This document shows positions 1-8,567 of a stretch of DNA of 51,392 nucleotides, piece after piece; the stretch's first letter is position 1; each line of letters begins with the position of its first letter. The notes beneath the pieces are model-generated. The model was given only the letters and a program-made list of their open reading frames with translations, had not been told where the DNA came from and ran no database searches. The DNA is taken from the NCBI GenBank assembly GCA_020849535.1, contig JADLGB010000166.1:1-51392 (forward strand), given 5' to 3'. The position numbers and the translations under genes are program-made. The stretch is from Candidatus Hydrogenedentota bacterium (lineage in GTDB: Bacteria > Hydrogenedentota > Hydrogenedentia > Hydrogenedentales > SLHB01).

Positions 1-221
1 AATCGCTCTGCGGCAACGCCCGGCGTTCGCGCCCGGCAATGACCTGCACTGAGCAGCACAAAAAACGCTGAAAGATTGCGAATGAGAGAGTTTTGCCTCT
101 TGACAAGAAACCACCTAATGGGTGTCCGAATTCTTCGTCTTCGCCAGAACTCCAGGACTGCGGAAAGGCACTGAATTCCGTCCCTGAATTTCCTCGAATA
201 ACAAAAAACACTGCGAACGGC

Positions 222-3200
222 TTACTCCTGCGGCTGGCCGAGGACATGGCCTTGGGAATCGAGTTTGTACCAAACTATTTGGGACGTGCTGCCATTCCCA
301 AATAGATCGGCGACATAGGTATAGCTCGTGCACCAGTATCCGCCATCGTCCATCTCTTTGGCCAGTGAAATGAGGTTCCACTCGCCCTTGCCGAAGTGAC
401 TTGACCACTCCACGTTCCCTTCCGCATCCGTCTTGGTCAGCATCATGGAAGGATAACCCTGGTCCATGGGTGCGTGGTATGAATCACCGTACAAGAGGTA
501 GCCGCCGTCCCGCGAGGCCACAATAGTTCCAGCGAGATCGTGTAGGCGCTCACGGGACCAGACATCGGCCCCCTGCGCGTCGATTTTGCGGAAGAACGTG
601 TAGTACCCTTCGCCAGGAACCCGCTCTGAATACTCCCGGTAGGAAAGCAGGCACTCGCCGCTATTGCCAGCAAGCACTTGGGCGGAATATGCGTTATCGA
701 AAGTCCTGCTCCATCGCTCTTCGCCGCTGAATGTCAGGGCCGAGAGTACGAAGTTCGAACGAATACCGTCCTCAGTCCAGAGTGTTTCCGTTTCGCCAAC
801 GTAAACACCGCCGGGATACGCAAGAACTTCAACATTGACATAGGCCCCATCCTCCTCGGAAACTACTTTCCGCCAGACCTCTTGGCCGTTCTCATCAAGT
901 TTCACCAAATGGTGGCTCAGCTCATCATACCCGGTATCTGGATTCCTCTCCCGGGCTCTCATGTTGAGCAGCATTCCACCATCTTCAAGCTTGTACGTCC
1001 AGATCCACTGCACGCGGGAGGCCACGGCTTCGAGATTGAATCGCCACTTGGCAACCAGGTTTGCGTCAAGCTTTTCGATGAGTTTGTAGATTGCGAAATC
1101 CGGATCAAACGGATCGGGGATGGACCACCGCAGTAAAAGTCCGCCGTCACCGGCGTAACCCGTGTCACAGAACGCGTCCGTCTCCCAGGTTAGGCCGGCG
1201 TTGTGCGTCTTCTCCAGTATGGTCTCGCCCTGCGAATTCAATACGACTAACGATATGTCTTGGTTGCTGCCCCGGGCAACGGCGCCGTCCATGACAAGCA
1301 CATTCTGGCCACCACCGAAAAACCCCGCCGTATAGGATGACCGCCATGAGCCAAATTGCACAACAGAGGTTGTGTGGAATTCACGTGTGAAAAGTGTCTC
1401 GCCCTCTGTGTTGATGGCCTCAAGGAAAAGATCGCTACCGCTTTCGGTCGCGCGTGGTTTGCCGATGCCCAACAGCGTCAGGTCCGTCGCGCCTACGCCT
1501 CCGATGGCCGAACGGCCGATTGAGAACGTGATGTTCGCCCAGCGGTCGTCGCCCAGGACCTTGCGCCAAGCTTCGTTGCCCGCATGGTCAACTTTCACGC
1601 ACAGACCCCGCTCCAGCAGATTCGCGTCCATCTGAAGACCTACGCCGACCATGCCCCCGTCATCCGTTGCCAGGGCGCTATAGGGGAAGTCTCCCGGACC
1701 CCACGTTTTTGTCCAGGGCGCGGGGGTGTCGGGAGCGATCTTGGTTACGTAGACATCGTAGAGCCCGTGGTCTTCCAATTCATAGTGCCCCGTGATGACG
1801 TATGAACCGTCCTGCATTTCCAGCACTTTGCCCGGCCGGTCCCGAAAGCTGCCGCCCACGATCCAGTCATGCTCGACTGCGCCCTCTGCATCGATCTTGA
1901 CACACTGGAGGTCATAGTCATCATGATCATCGTTGTCGGTAGCCACAAGTCCCAATGCCAGCACGCCGCCGCTCGCTGTACTATAGAGGCTCTGAGCGCC
2001 GTAGCGCCACATATGAGTCTTGGTGCTCCACACGGTATTGCCCGAAGCGTCGAGCAGGGCTACATTCCAGTAGTCAAGATTCGGGTTCATGATGTCGAGT
2101 TCACCCACGCCACCCACGAAAACGCCGCCATCGGGAGCCGGTGCGATATCGCCGAACCACCAATAGAGATAGCTGTCGGTAGAGAATTGCTCCCAAATGA
2201 GCTCCCATTGGGAATTGTATTTCGCCACCAATGGTCCGCTTGGGGACGATTCGTTTAACGTAACGCATCCACCGTCCGTGGTGGGAACACACTTGGCAAC
2301 AGGTATAGAAAATTCGTGCCGCGCAACTTCATTGTTCAGAGCGTCCGTTTCAATGACGACGTCCGCGGCAATTACGAGTCCGCCATCCGGCTTGGAGAAA
2401 ACGCTGCCCGGCTTTCCCGCGTTCGGATAGAAGGCAAAGCCCATGGGGTAACCGCTCTCCTGCACGAACCAAAGCAGGACGCCCTTAGCGCCCGAGAGCG
2501 CGTCCGTTTGATAGGCGGCGATGACATATGCGCCGTCACCGCGCATGCACATCGCGTACGGCTCCTCAAAGGTATTGGGCCAGCCGACAACGAACTCCCA
2601 GAGTCCGGAATCACCCTCCGCGCTCGGCATGATGGCGCCATCCGGGCCGATCTTCACCACGTAGATATCCGAATTCTTGGCGGCATCAACAGATTTCGAG
2701 GCGATCAGGATTCCGCCATCGCCAGTTTCCATAGCGCAGGACGGCGACCTTGAATAACCGTTTGCGTATTCACTGCCATCCGTTCCGTAGAGGCGCGTCC
2801 AGCTCCGGCCCGGTGTGCCCAGGCTCACCCAGATCTTTACATCGGATTCCCATTCCGCCTCGCTACCGGCCACGGGGAACTGAGAATACACCACACCAGC
2901 CGGAGCAACGTCCACGTAGAACTTCTTCACGACGCCAACGTTCAATCCGTAACCATTCAACGCGGCCTCGGCCTCGGACCGCGTTTTTCCAGTCAAATCC
3001 GGCACAAGAACGGGGACGTGCCCTTTGGAGACGATCAGATCGACCGGGCTCCCACCGTGGAGCATAGTCCCCGCCGGGGGTTGCTGACCGGAAACCATGC
3101 CCGCGGGAACCGTCTCGTCATAGGCTTCCTTGACGGCGCCCACGGTAAGACCCGCCAGGGTGATCGTCGATTCAGCCGCTGCCTGGGTCAAGCCCGTGAC

Positions 3201-3746
3201 ATCCGGCGTGGGGATACGCCTTCTGCCCAACGAGACGTGCAGGTCCACCACACTGCCCACGGCAACGGAAGTACCCGCGGCCGGGTCTTGCGCGGCAATA
3301 CGGCCCTTAGGAATGGTCTCACTATAGGCGCTGTAGATGGTCCCCACGGAGAGGCCCAGCGCTTTCAAAGTCTTGTTTGCTTTCCGCTGGCGCATTCCCG
3401 TCAAATCGGGCACAGCGACCTCTGCCGGAGGTTCAAAGCCTGTGGAGACGACCAAGTCGACGGGAGTCTTGGGGATTACTCGCGTTCCCGGAACAGGTTC
3501 CTGGCCGATCACGATCCCAGCCGGCACGGTCCTGCTGCTAACCTGAAGCACTGCGCCAACGCTCAGCTTCGCCGCCTTGATGGCCAGTTCCGCCTCCGCC
3601 TGTGTCGCCCCGATAACGTCCGGAACGGAACGCAACGGACGTTTCGCACCTTCGCTTTCAGAAGCTGGACACCCTGCAAGCGCCAAACTGAATAAGGCTG
3701 CCGTCGCCACCAGTATCAGAGAACTCGTGTGCCCCCGCTTACTCAT
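222..3746 (-). CDS. Secreted lipoprotein with four PASTA domains and a C-terminal beta-propeller-like region
   Basis: The 1174-residue product starts with a lipoprotein signal: Lys/Arg, a hydrophobic stretch, then a lipobox (LALAGC) with the lipidated Cys at residue 26. Four tandem PASTA domains follow at about 39-104, 109-174, 179-242 and 246-310, each opening with a 'VPDxxG' motif and carrying 'P.G.V..Q.P..G'. The remaining ~850 residues hold repeated units such as 'DGGYLLYGDS' and 'TKTDAEGNVEWSSHFG', typical of large secreted propeller proteins. PASTA domains usually sit on penicillin-binding proteins or Ser/Thr kinases and bind peptidoglycan; no catalytic domain is visible here. I infer an envelope-anchored cell-wall-associated propeller. 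The start at 3746 follows a G-rich Shine-Dalgarno (GGGGGG); the frame stays open 72 bases further upstream, but that extension would spoil the signal peptide. Substrate unknown. Confidence 0.85.
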   Translation of the reverse strand: MSKRGHTSSLILVATAALFSLALAGCPASESEGAKRPLRSVPDVIGATQAEAELAIKAAKLSVGAVLQVSSRTVPAGIVIGQEPVPGTRVIPKTPVDLVVSTGFEPPAEVAVPDLTGMRQRKANKTLKALGLSVGTIYSAYSETIPKGRIAAQDPAAGTSVAVGSVVDLHVSLGRRRIPTPDVTGLTQAAAESTITLAGLTVGAVKEAYDETVPAGMVSGQQPPAGTMLHGGSPVDLIVSKGHVPVLVPDLTGKTRSEAEAALNGYGLNVGVVKKFYVDVAPAGVVYSQFPVAGSEAEWESDVKIWVSLGTPGRSWTRLYGTDGSEYANGYSRSPSCAMETGDGGILIASKSVDAAKNSDIYVVKIGPDGAIMPSAEGDSGLWEFVVGWPNTFEEPYAMCMRGDGAYVIAAYQTDALSGAKGVLLWFVQESGYPMGFAFYPNAGKPGSVFSKPDGGLVIAADVVIETDALNNEVARHEFSIPVAKCVPTTDGGCVTLNESSPSGPLVAKYNSQWELIWEQFSTDSYLYWWFGDIAPAPDGGVFVGGVGELDIMNPNLDYWNVALLDASGNTVWSTKTHMWRYGAQSLYSTASGGVLALGLVATDNDDHDDYDLQCVKIDAEGAVEHDWIVGGSFRDRPGKVLEMQDGSYVITGHYELEDHGLYDVYVTKIAPDTPAPWTKTWGPGDFPYSALATDDGGMVGVGLQMDANLLERGLCVKVDHAGNEAWRKVLGDDRWANITFSIGRSAIGGVGATDLTLLGIGKPRATESGSDLFLEAINTEGETLFTREFHTTSVVQFGSWRSSYTAGFFGGGQNVLVMDGAVARGSNQDISLVVLNSQGETILEKTHNAGLTWETDAFCDTGYAGDGGLLLRWSIPDPFDPDFAIYKLIEKLDANLVAKWRFNLEAVASRVQWIWTYKLEDGGMLLNMRARERNPDTGYDELSHHLVKLDENGQEVWRKVVSEEDGAYVNVEVLAYPGGVYVGETETLWTEDGIRSNFVLSALTFSGEERWSRTFDNAYSAQVLAGNSGECLLSYREYSERVPGEGYYTFFRKIDAQGADVWSRERLHDLAGTIVASRDGGYLLYGDSYHAPMDQGYPSMMLTKTDAEGNVEWSSHFGKGEWNLISLAKEMDDGGYWCTSYTYVADLFGNGSTSQIVWYKLDSQGHVLGQPQE

Positions 3747-3956
3747 GACAGAACCCCCCAGTAAGATCTGCACTGAGAAACAGACAATTGCATTGCCCCA
3801 AGCATAGAACACAAACATATATTATTATCGGCGCAATATGCATTACACCACAGATCAGGTCAGCACGTCAATCGCATTGACATGCGAAGTATGCAGGTGA
3901 CAACCACCCGGATGTGCAGTCCGCATGTCCAAGGCGCGATCGGGGGCTATTGAGAA

Positions 3957-4100
3957 GCGCCAACCAGCAGCGCCAACCAGCAGCGCCAACCAGCAGCGCC
4001 AACCAGCAGCGCCGACCAGTAGCGCCGACCAGGAACGCCAACCAGGAACGCCGACCAGGAACGCCGACCAGGAGCGCCGGCATCCCTGCCGGCTCTTCAT
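3957..4100. repeat. 13-bp tandem repeat array ending in a GC-rich hairpin repeat
   Basis: Nine consecutive 13-bp units, consensus gcgccRaccagSa with small variations, run from 3957 to about 4073. They end in a hairpin whose arms are GCCGGCA/TGCCGGC around TCCC (about 4074-4100). The hairpin and flank are the reverse complement of the repeat found three times at 7243-7475. The 13-bp unit resembles the flank of that hairpin ('gaccaggagcgcc'), so the array probably grew by slippage from it. Because 13 is not a multiple of three, apparent proteins here cycle through three peptide phases and are not genes. Confidence 0.85.
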
Positions 4101-4867
4101 CCTCGCGATCGCGAGGACTGCTACTCAAACCAAAACTACATCCGCGAATGAACGCAAATGAACGCCAATGACAGGGAGTGGGGAACATGCCGCAGAGGAC
4201 ATGCCGCTGACGCCTGCATTGCGGCCTGAAAGGCCAGAACCATACTAGCCCTGGGCGAAGCGAAGCGGAGCCCAGGGTGAAGGCCCCCCTTGATGATCCT
4301 GAGCGCTGAAGGTGCGACCCAACACGTTTCAAACGGCGTCAGACCGCGCAAATGGACAAGGACCGAACGCTGCAAGACGCTGGTTTGTGCAGAGGATAGT
4401 ACCTCATGAACAGTCCTATTGGTCCACCGATTTCAGCGATTCAGGACGGAGATTCACACGAGGTGGCATGGGCATCCCTGCCCATGGTCTTCGATTCAGT
4501 CAAACGCCGAAACGCCGAGTTCGCAAAGGAACGCAGAGAACTCAGGCGGCCAAGCCAGAGAGCGGAAAAAGAACCCGTCCACAGATTCCACAGATTTTCA
4601 CAGCGCAGCATAGCCGCAACCAAAGCAAGACCTTGTCCGCAGATAACGCAGATGGCCGCAGATGAAGAGGAAGAAGAACGATTTCACAACAGATTACACA
4701 GATTAACACATATGGAATACGAATATAAATATATGTTATATGGATAGTTGCTGAGACCGTCCAACCCTGGAGTCGTTCTCGAATGGAACCTGGCCGGATC
4801 TTTGTCAGGAAATATCCCCATTCAAGTAGTTGATATTGCGTGGGTTGCCGGCATGTCCGTCTCCAAA
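4101..4867. other. Repeat-rich spacer with no credible gene
   Basis: This gap holds repeated phrases of the sort scattered through spacers of such genomes ('cgcagataacgcagatgg', 'acagattacacagattaac', 'gcaaaggaacgcagagaac') and one perfect hairpin at 4467-4486 (arms CATGGGCA/TGCCCATG, loop TCCC). Short open frames exist on both strands but match the repeats and have no recognisable domain. I see no RNA gene. Confidence 0.6.
4467..4486. repeat. REP-like hairpin (8-bp stem, TCCC loop)
   Basis: Perfect inverted repeat CATGGGCA-TCCC-TGCCCATG. It has the same geometry (7-8 bp GC-rich stem, four-base loop GGGA/TCCC) as the hairpins at 4074-4100 and 7243-7475 but a different stem sequence. Confidence 0.6.
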
Positions 4868-6097
4868 TTACGACAGGAATTCAGCATTCTTGGAGAGAGT
4901 AGTACAGATGAAGAAGCAAGATAACGCCAAATCGCGACGAGTATTCAAGATTCTGAACGTGAACCGATTACACCGATCCACGAAGGAGATGCGGAAAGGG
5001 GCACGGGCGTCTCGCCCGTAGTTCTCAATTGACTCCAACGCCGAGGCGCAGAGTTCGCAGAGGAACGCGGAGAAACAGGAAGGCGGAGCGCTCTGCGGTA
5101 GCCTCCGGTTTCGTGCGGCCTGAATATGCCGGACCAGTTCGCCGAAGGTAAGGTTGCGGGAACGCTTCCAGCAGATGGCTCTCTGTGCAAGCTGGTAGGG
5201 GATGGGTAACACGACACCCGCGAACATCAAGGAGACCATGAGAAGCACGAGAAACATCCCTGAAAACAGCACGGGAAACAGCACGGGCCAGAGAATGTAA
5301 AGCAAATCCTGAACCCACGTCCAAACACCGGAATCGGGATTCTGGGACATTCCGGAAACGGGCCAAGCAAGCCAGAGTAGAACACACAGGAGCACCACAA
5401 CAAGTCCCGAACACAAGACGCGCAGTGGCACTCTCCTGATTTCCGGTCCAAGGAACCCGTCTCTGTCGAAGCGTTGGCGGACATAGTGGTCCACGGCTTT
5501 CACTCCACGATGCGACAGGACATCGTGGAGCTTGGTTGAAGGATACACCATTCTTCGCGACAGGCCCGGCGAATACAAGGCCACGCTGTTCCGCAGGTCG
5601 AGAAATATCGCCAGACTGGGGCAAAGCCGATTTTCCGGAGCGCCAGGTCCGATCACAGGCAGAGCCTGTTCGGTCCGTGTTCGCTCGATCAGCGTTTCGA
5701 TGACTTCGCCAAAGGTCTTGTCAAGCAGGCCCAGCCTTCCTTCGTCCAAATCCCACCCGAGAAGAGATTCCATCTCCATTAAGATCTCGGTGAGTTCGAG
5801 GTCGTCTTTCCCATTCGGCAAGGCGAATGTCACCAGGCTAAAAGGGTCTTCCGGGATGAATTGCGCGTTTGGCCACGGGATGGTGTTCGTGATGATCGTG
5901 CTCATGGCGGCTGCAAGGCGCTGTCGATCCTTGTCCGGACCCCACACCTCAGGCGGGATAGGGCTCCTTGCCTCAAGCTGGGCCACAAGGCTCTTGCCTT
6001 GCTCCACTCCCACCCCCCCACCGAGGAATTCAGGCAGCCAACCCTTCCGCTTCGGCTCTTCCAGCGGCAGATGAAGCGGTTCGTAACCTGATGTCAT
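4868..6097 (-). CDS. Uncharacterised membrane protein with repeat-derived C-terminal tail
   Basis: I recognise no family. The 409-residue product has a soluble N-terminal half of about 220 residues and two hydrophobic segments (about 224-250 and 264-298) that look like membrane helices with a short loop. After about residue 338 the sequence changes character: the codons run through spacer phrases ('ctctgcgaactctgcgcctcggcgttgg') and the hairpin at 5003-5019, giving a Cys-rich, basic tail ('ENYGRDARAPFR') of about 70 residues. The original stop was probably lost when repeat DNA entered or recombined at the 3' end. The start at 6097 has a clear GGGGAC Shine-Dalgarno about 7-12 bases upstream. 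It lies on the same strand as the nqr genes but has its own spacer. The gene is probably real for residues 1-338. Confidence 0.6.
   Translation of the reverse strand: MTSGYEPLHLPLEEPKRKGWLPEFLGGGVGVEQGKSLVAQLEARSPIPPEVWGPDKDRQRLAAAMSTIITNTIPWPNAQFIPEDPFSLVTFALPNGKDDLELTEILMEMESLLGWDLDEGRLGLLDKTFGEVIETLIERTRTEQALPVIGPGAPENRLCPSLAIFLDLRNSVALYSPGLSRRMVYPSTKLHDVLSHRGVKAVDHYVRQRFDRDGFLGPEIRRVPLRVLCSGLVVVLLCVLLWLAWPVSGMSQNPDSGVWTWVQDLLYILWPVLFPVLFSGMFLVLLMVSLMFAGVVLPIPYQLAQRAICWKRSRNLTFGELVRHIQAARNRRLPQSAPPSCFSAFLCELCASALESIENYGRDARAPFRISFVDRCNRFTFRILNTRRDLALSCFFICTTLSKNAEFLS
5003..5019. repeat. REP-like hairpin inside the 3' end of a gene
   Basis: Perfect inverted repeat ACGGGCG-TCT-CGCCCGT, flanked by 'ggggc' and 'agttctcaattg'. 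It is translated within the tail of the membrane protein at 4868-6097. The stem geometry matches the other spacer hairpins in the window. Confidence 0.65.
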
Positions 6098-6266
6098 GAC
6101 GTGTCCCCTTCAGGTTTCGATCGCAATGGTCATCATAGCACGACCACCGAATTCCGAGCGGGCGCCGTTCTGGGAAGATCAGAGGGAAAGACTGCAAAAC
6201 ACGAATTCTGCCAGCGTCCGCTCTAGGCCACTCTCCTCGCGTTCGCTCCCGCGCGTCCCGACGCGC

Positions 6267-6515
6267 CTACCGGTGGGTGAGTGAGCACTCCCGTTTTTCG
6301 TCGTCGTTCATGGCGGCGAGGGCGGCTTGTTCGCGTTCGCGCTCTTTGCGGCGGGGACAGGTGTCGCAGGTCAGGGGTTCGCCGTCCGGGCCGACGGCGT
6401 CTTCGCCGCCGCAGCTTCCTCGCAGGCACTTCCCGCGGAACATGACGCCGACGGCCATGATCAGCATGGTGGCTGCCATGATTACAACAGTCAGGACAAC
6501 GGTAAGCAAACCCAT
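6267..6515 (-). CDS. nqrM: NqrM-type maturation protein for Na+-NQR (DUF539 family)
   Basis: The 82-residue protein has one N-terminal membrane helix (residues 3-26) followed by a Cys cluster: C30 and C35 in 'FRGKCLRGSCGG' and C50 and C53 in 'LTCDTCPRR'. One helix, then a 'GSCGG' motif and a second Cys pair, is the hallmark of NqrM, which in Vibrio is needed to deliver iron to the NqrD/NqrE centre. The C-terminal tail is long and charged. A GAGG Shine-Dalgarno lies six bases before the ATG at 6515. It lies downstream of apbE on the same strand but separated by about 970 bp of repeats, so it may need its own promoter. The family call rests on Cys spacing and context and is fairly firm. Confidence 0.75.
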   Translation of the reverse strand: MGLLTVVLTVVIMAATMLIMAVGVMFRGKCLRGSCGGEDAVGPDGEPLTCDTCPRRKEREREQAALAAMNDDEKRECSLTHR

Positions 6516-6580
6516 GATCTACCTCATCACTTCCGGTCGCTCCAAGAGCGTGTTACAATCCCAATCAACCTAATCCTACA

Positions 6581-6649
6581 GTAGCGCCCGGCTTCCATGC
6601 CGGGCGGACTCGGAGCCCAAAGACGCCCGCCGTGGAAGGCGGGCGCTAC
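6581..6649. repeat. Inverted hairpin pair with GTAGCGCCCG ends
   Basis: The outer ends GTAGCGCCCG and CGGGCGCTAC are perfect inverted copies. Inside lie two smaller hairpins, GCCCGGC-TTCCAT-GCCGGGC and CCGCC-GTGGAA-GGCGG. The whole 69-bp unit looks like a mobile-hairpin pair of the REP/BIME kind. Confidence 0.7.
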
Positions 6650-6708
6650 CGAAGACATTCATCGGATTCAACTTACGCCACGCCCCAGGGGACGAAAGAG
6701 AGGATTGC

Positions 6709-6791
6709 TTTACCGCGAAGGCGCGAAGACGCGAAGGAAGAGAAACTCAATCCTCGCTTTAGCTTCGCGGTCTTCGCGGCTTCGCGGTAAA
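6709..6791. repeat. Long inverted repeat of gcgaag phrases
   Basis: The left arm (6709-6736) reads TTTACCGCGAAGGCGCGAAG and onward. The right arm (6763-6791) is its near-complement, ending in CTTCGCGGTAAA. About 26 bases separate them. Such 'taccgcgaag' palindromes are common spacer repeats in environmental bacterial genomes. Confidence 0.75.
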
Positions 6792-6854
6792 ACAGTCTTG
6801 CATCGGGTTTGGCTCGGTGCCTTCGCTTCCTTCATCCTGAATTCGGCAGTTGAC

Positions 6855-6913
6855 TGGGACTGACCCCGTCTTTCGCGTAGGCTCTGCGGAGCGAAACACG
6901 GGGTCTGTCCCCA
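6855..6913. repeat. Inverted repeat of gggactgaccccg type
   Basis: The left arm TGGGACTGACCCCGTCTTTC (6855-6874 plus two bases) pairs with the right arm GCGAAACACGGGGTCTGTCC (6891-6910 plus three bases) around about 14 bases. Imperfect, but it could form a strong stem. Confidence 0.7.
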
Positions 6914-7242
6914 ACCCGTTGGGACGCCGACCCCTCGTCATCCTCGCGAACGTGCTTGAAACACACCTCTCGCAAAGGCGCCATGGCGCAGAGAAGAAAG
7001 ATTGCAGAACTCGAATTCATCTTCATTCTTCCGTATTCCTTTGCGTCCCCGCGTCTTGGCGAGAGGAATTCCTCCTTCTTCCTTTCCCGTGTTCCCGTCG
7101 TTTGGATTGCACTTCCGATTTAACGGGTTGGGGATGGACCCGAATGGCACTACCTTATGATAGTGCGGAACCGGGAACAGACCCAAGCTCCTTGTGGAAA
7201 CGCGTCAACTGGGAGCGCCAGCGCCTTTGCTGGCGTCTTGAA

Positions 7243-7475
7243 GAGCCGGCAGGGATGCCGGCGCTCCTGGTTGGTCCGCACTTTCGGGGTGCTTGCTTTG
7301 GTCCGCACGCCGCACCGCCGGTGTTCAGAATCGCCTGGGAGCCGGCAGGGATGCCGGTGCTCCTGGTTGGTCCGCACTTTCGGGGTGCTTGCTTTGGTCC
7401 GCACGCCGCGCCGCCGGTGTTCAGAATCGCCTGGGAGCCGGCAAGGATGCCGGCGCTCCTGGTTGGTGCTTCCAT
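7243..7475. repeat. 96-bp tandem repeat, about 2.4 copies, each carrying a GGGA-loop hairpin
   Basis: The units begin at 7243, 7339 and 7435, exactly 96 bases apart. Each opens with GAGCCGGCAGGGATGCCGG (GCCGGCA-GGGA-TGCCGGC hairpin; the third copy has AAGGA). The unit continues with 'ctcctggttggtccgcac' and 'gtgttcagaatcgcctgg'. As 96 is a multiple of three, both strands stay open and mimic a repeat protein. An inverted relative lies at 4074-4100. Confidence 0.85.
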
Positions 7476-7487
7476 TTGAAACGCGCT

Positions 7488-8567
7488 CTATGGCGCGGGC
7501 GTGTTCTCGCCGGTCAGTCGTTCAAATTCCGGGGTGGCCTTCTCGACGAAGCCACCGGCGTCGTCGCGTATGATGAAGAACACCGCGAGACCCTCGCGCA
7601 GGGCGACTTCGTAGCCTTCTTCCGGGCCGAGCACCATCATGGCGGTGGCATAGCCGTCGGCCATGGCGCACTCTATATGAAGAACACTCGCGGAGGCCAA
7701 CTTATGCGCAATCGGCTTGTTCGTGCGCGGATCGATGAGGTGCGACATCCGGATCCCGTCCTGCTCGAAGTAGTTGCGGTAGTCGCCGGAAGTCGCCAGC
7801 GAAATTCCGTCGAGGGAAACGATGCGTTCGATGGCACGTTCGTTGGTCAGGGGTTTCTCGATGGCGATCTGCCATGACTGCCCGCGATCGTTGCGTCCCT
7901 GGGCGCGAATCTCGCCGCCGACATCGACCATGAGATCCGTATACCCCAGCGCGGTGATCGCCTCGAGGACTCGGTCGGCCGCAAACCCCGGGGCAATGGC
8001 GGACAAATCGCACGCCACATCCGGCTGCAGCTTGCGCAGGGTTTTGGCTTCGGTGTTGACCTCCACCTTCTGGTAGCCGATCCGTTCGTGCAGCCGGGCC
8101 AATTCCTCGTCGCTGGGCGGCTGCACGGCAAAGCCTTCGGGTCCAAATCCCCACGCGTCAACGAGAGGCCCGACCGTCACATCGAACGCGCCCGCGCTGG
8201 CCTCGCTGATCTTTCTGGCCTGAGCGAACACGCCGGCAAGTTCCGCCGACACCGGGAAGGGTGTTGTCTCGGCATGATGATTGAAGCGCGACAATTCCGA
8301 ATCAGGCCGGTAGGTGGACATCTCGATGTCGATGCGGGCCAGCACTTCCTCGATGGTCTTGCGCAGTTCGGCGGTGCGGTCCTCTCCCACATCCTTGGGC
8401 AGCACCTTCACCGAGTATGTCGTGCCCATCGTGGGGCCGGTAAGGTGATAGACCACTGGCGATTGCGAACAACCGGACCAGAGAATCCCTGCTGCTAGCG
8501 CAACCCCGAGGCCGCGCCGGCGGCGATTGGCACGCTGTTTGACCTCACGTTCCATGGCATGCGCCAT
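7488..8567 (-). CDS. apbE: FAD:protein FMN transferase (flavin loading of NqrB/NqrC)
   Basis: ApbE covalently attaches FMN from FAD to a Thr in the D-G-x-S/T-G-A-T motif of NqrB and NqrC on the outer face of the membrane. The 359-residue product has an N-terminal hydrophobic segment ending in a lipobox-like 'LWSGC', then 'GPTMGTTYSVKV', 'PLVDAWGFGP', 'CDLSAIAPGFAADRV', 'VDVGGEIRAQG' and 'TSGDYRNYF...HLIDPRT', all family hallmarks. The ATG at 8567 overlaps the nqrF stop (TGATG), which argues for translational coupling. The frame remains open upstream inside nqrF, but that extension is antisense-like Arg/His-rich sequence without a signal peptide. It is the last gene of the nqr operon. Confidence 0.93.
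   Translation of the reverse strand: MAHAMEREVKQRANRRRRGLGVALAAGILWSGCSQSPVVYHLTGPTMGTTYSVKVLPKDVGEDRTAELRKTIEEVLARIDIEMSTYRPDSELSRFNHHAETTPFPVSAELAGVFAQARKISEASAGAFDVTVGPLVDAWGFGPEGFAVQPPSDEELARLHERIGYQKVEVNTEAKTLRKLQPDVACDLSAIAPGFAADRVLEAITALGYTDLMVDVGGEIRAQGRNDRGQSWQIAIEKPLTNERAIERIVSLDGISLATSGDYRNYFEQDGIRMSHLIDPRTNKPIAHKLASASVLHIECAMADGYATAMMVLGPEEGYEVALREGLAVFFIIRDDAGGFVEKATPEFERLTGENTPAP

Larger units (their letters stand above)
6516..7487. other. Repeat-packed spacer between nqrM and apbE
   Basis: About 970 bases without a credible gene. It holds, in order, an inverted hairpin pair (6581-6649), a long 'gcgaag' inverted repeat (6709-6791), a 'gggactgaccccg' inverted repeat (6855-6913), a looser inverted pair of 'ggcgccatggcgcag' / 'gcgtcttggcgagag' phrases (about 6970-7070), and a 96-bp tandem repeat (7243-7475). 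Open frames here are translations of repeats. Confidence 0.7.

Noticed and set aside
93..305. Short plus-strand open frame at the left edge
   Set aside because: It overlaps the antisense 3' end of the PASTA gene, has no domain or ribosome site, and its second half is a shadow.
3957..4073. Possible CRISPR array
   Set aside because: The 13-bp units are adjacent with no spacers and there are no cas genes.
3914..4171. Apparent Gln/Arg/Ala-rich repeat proteins on both strands
   Set aside because: They are translations of the 13-bp tandem DNA repeat in three phases; no start signals or non-repeat domain.
6850..7479. A 209-codon open frame with repeated 'MPALLVGPHFRG'
   Set aside because: It lies on the 96-bp tandem repeat and other spacer repeats; the frame is open only because 96 is divisible by three.
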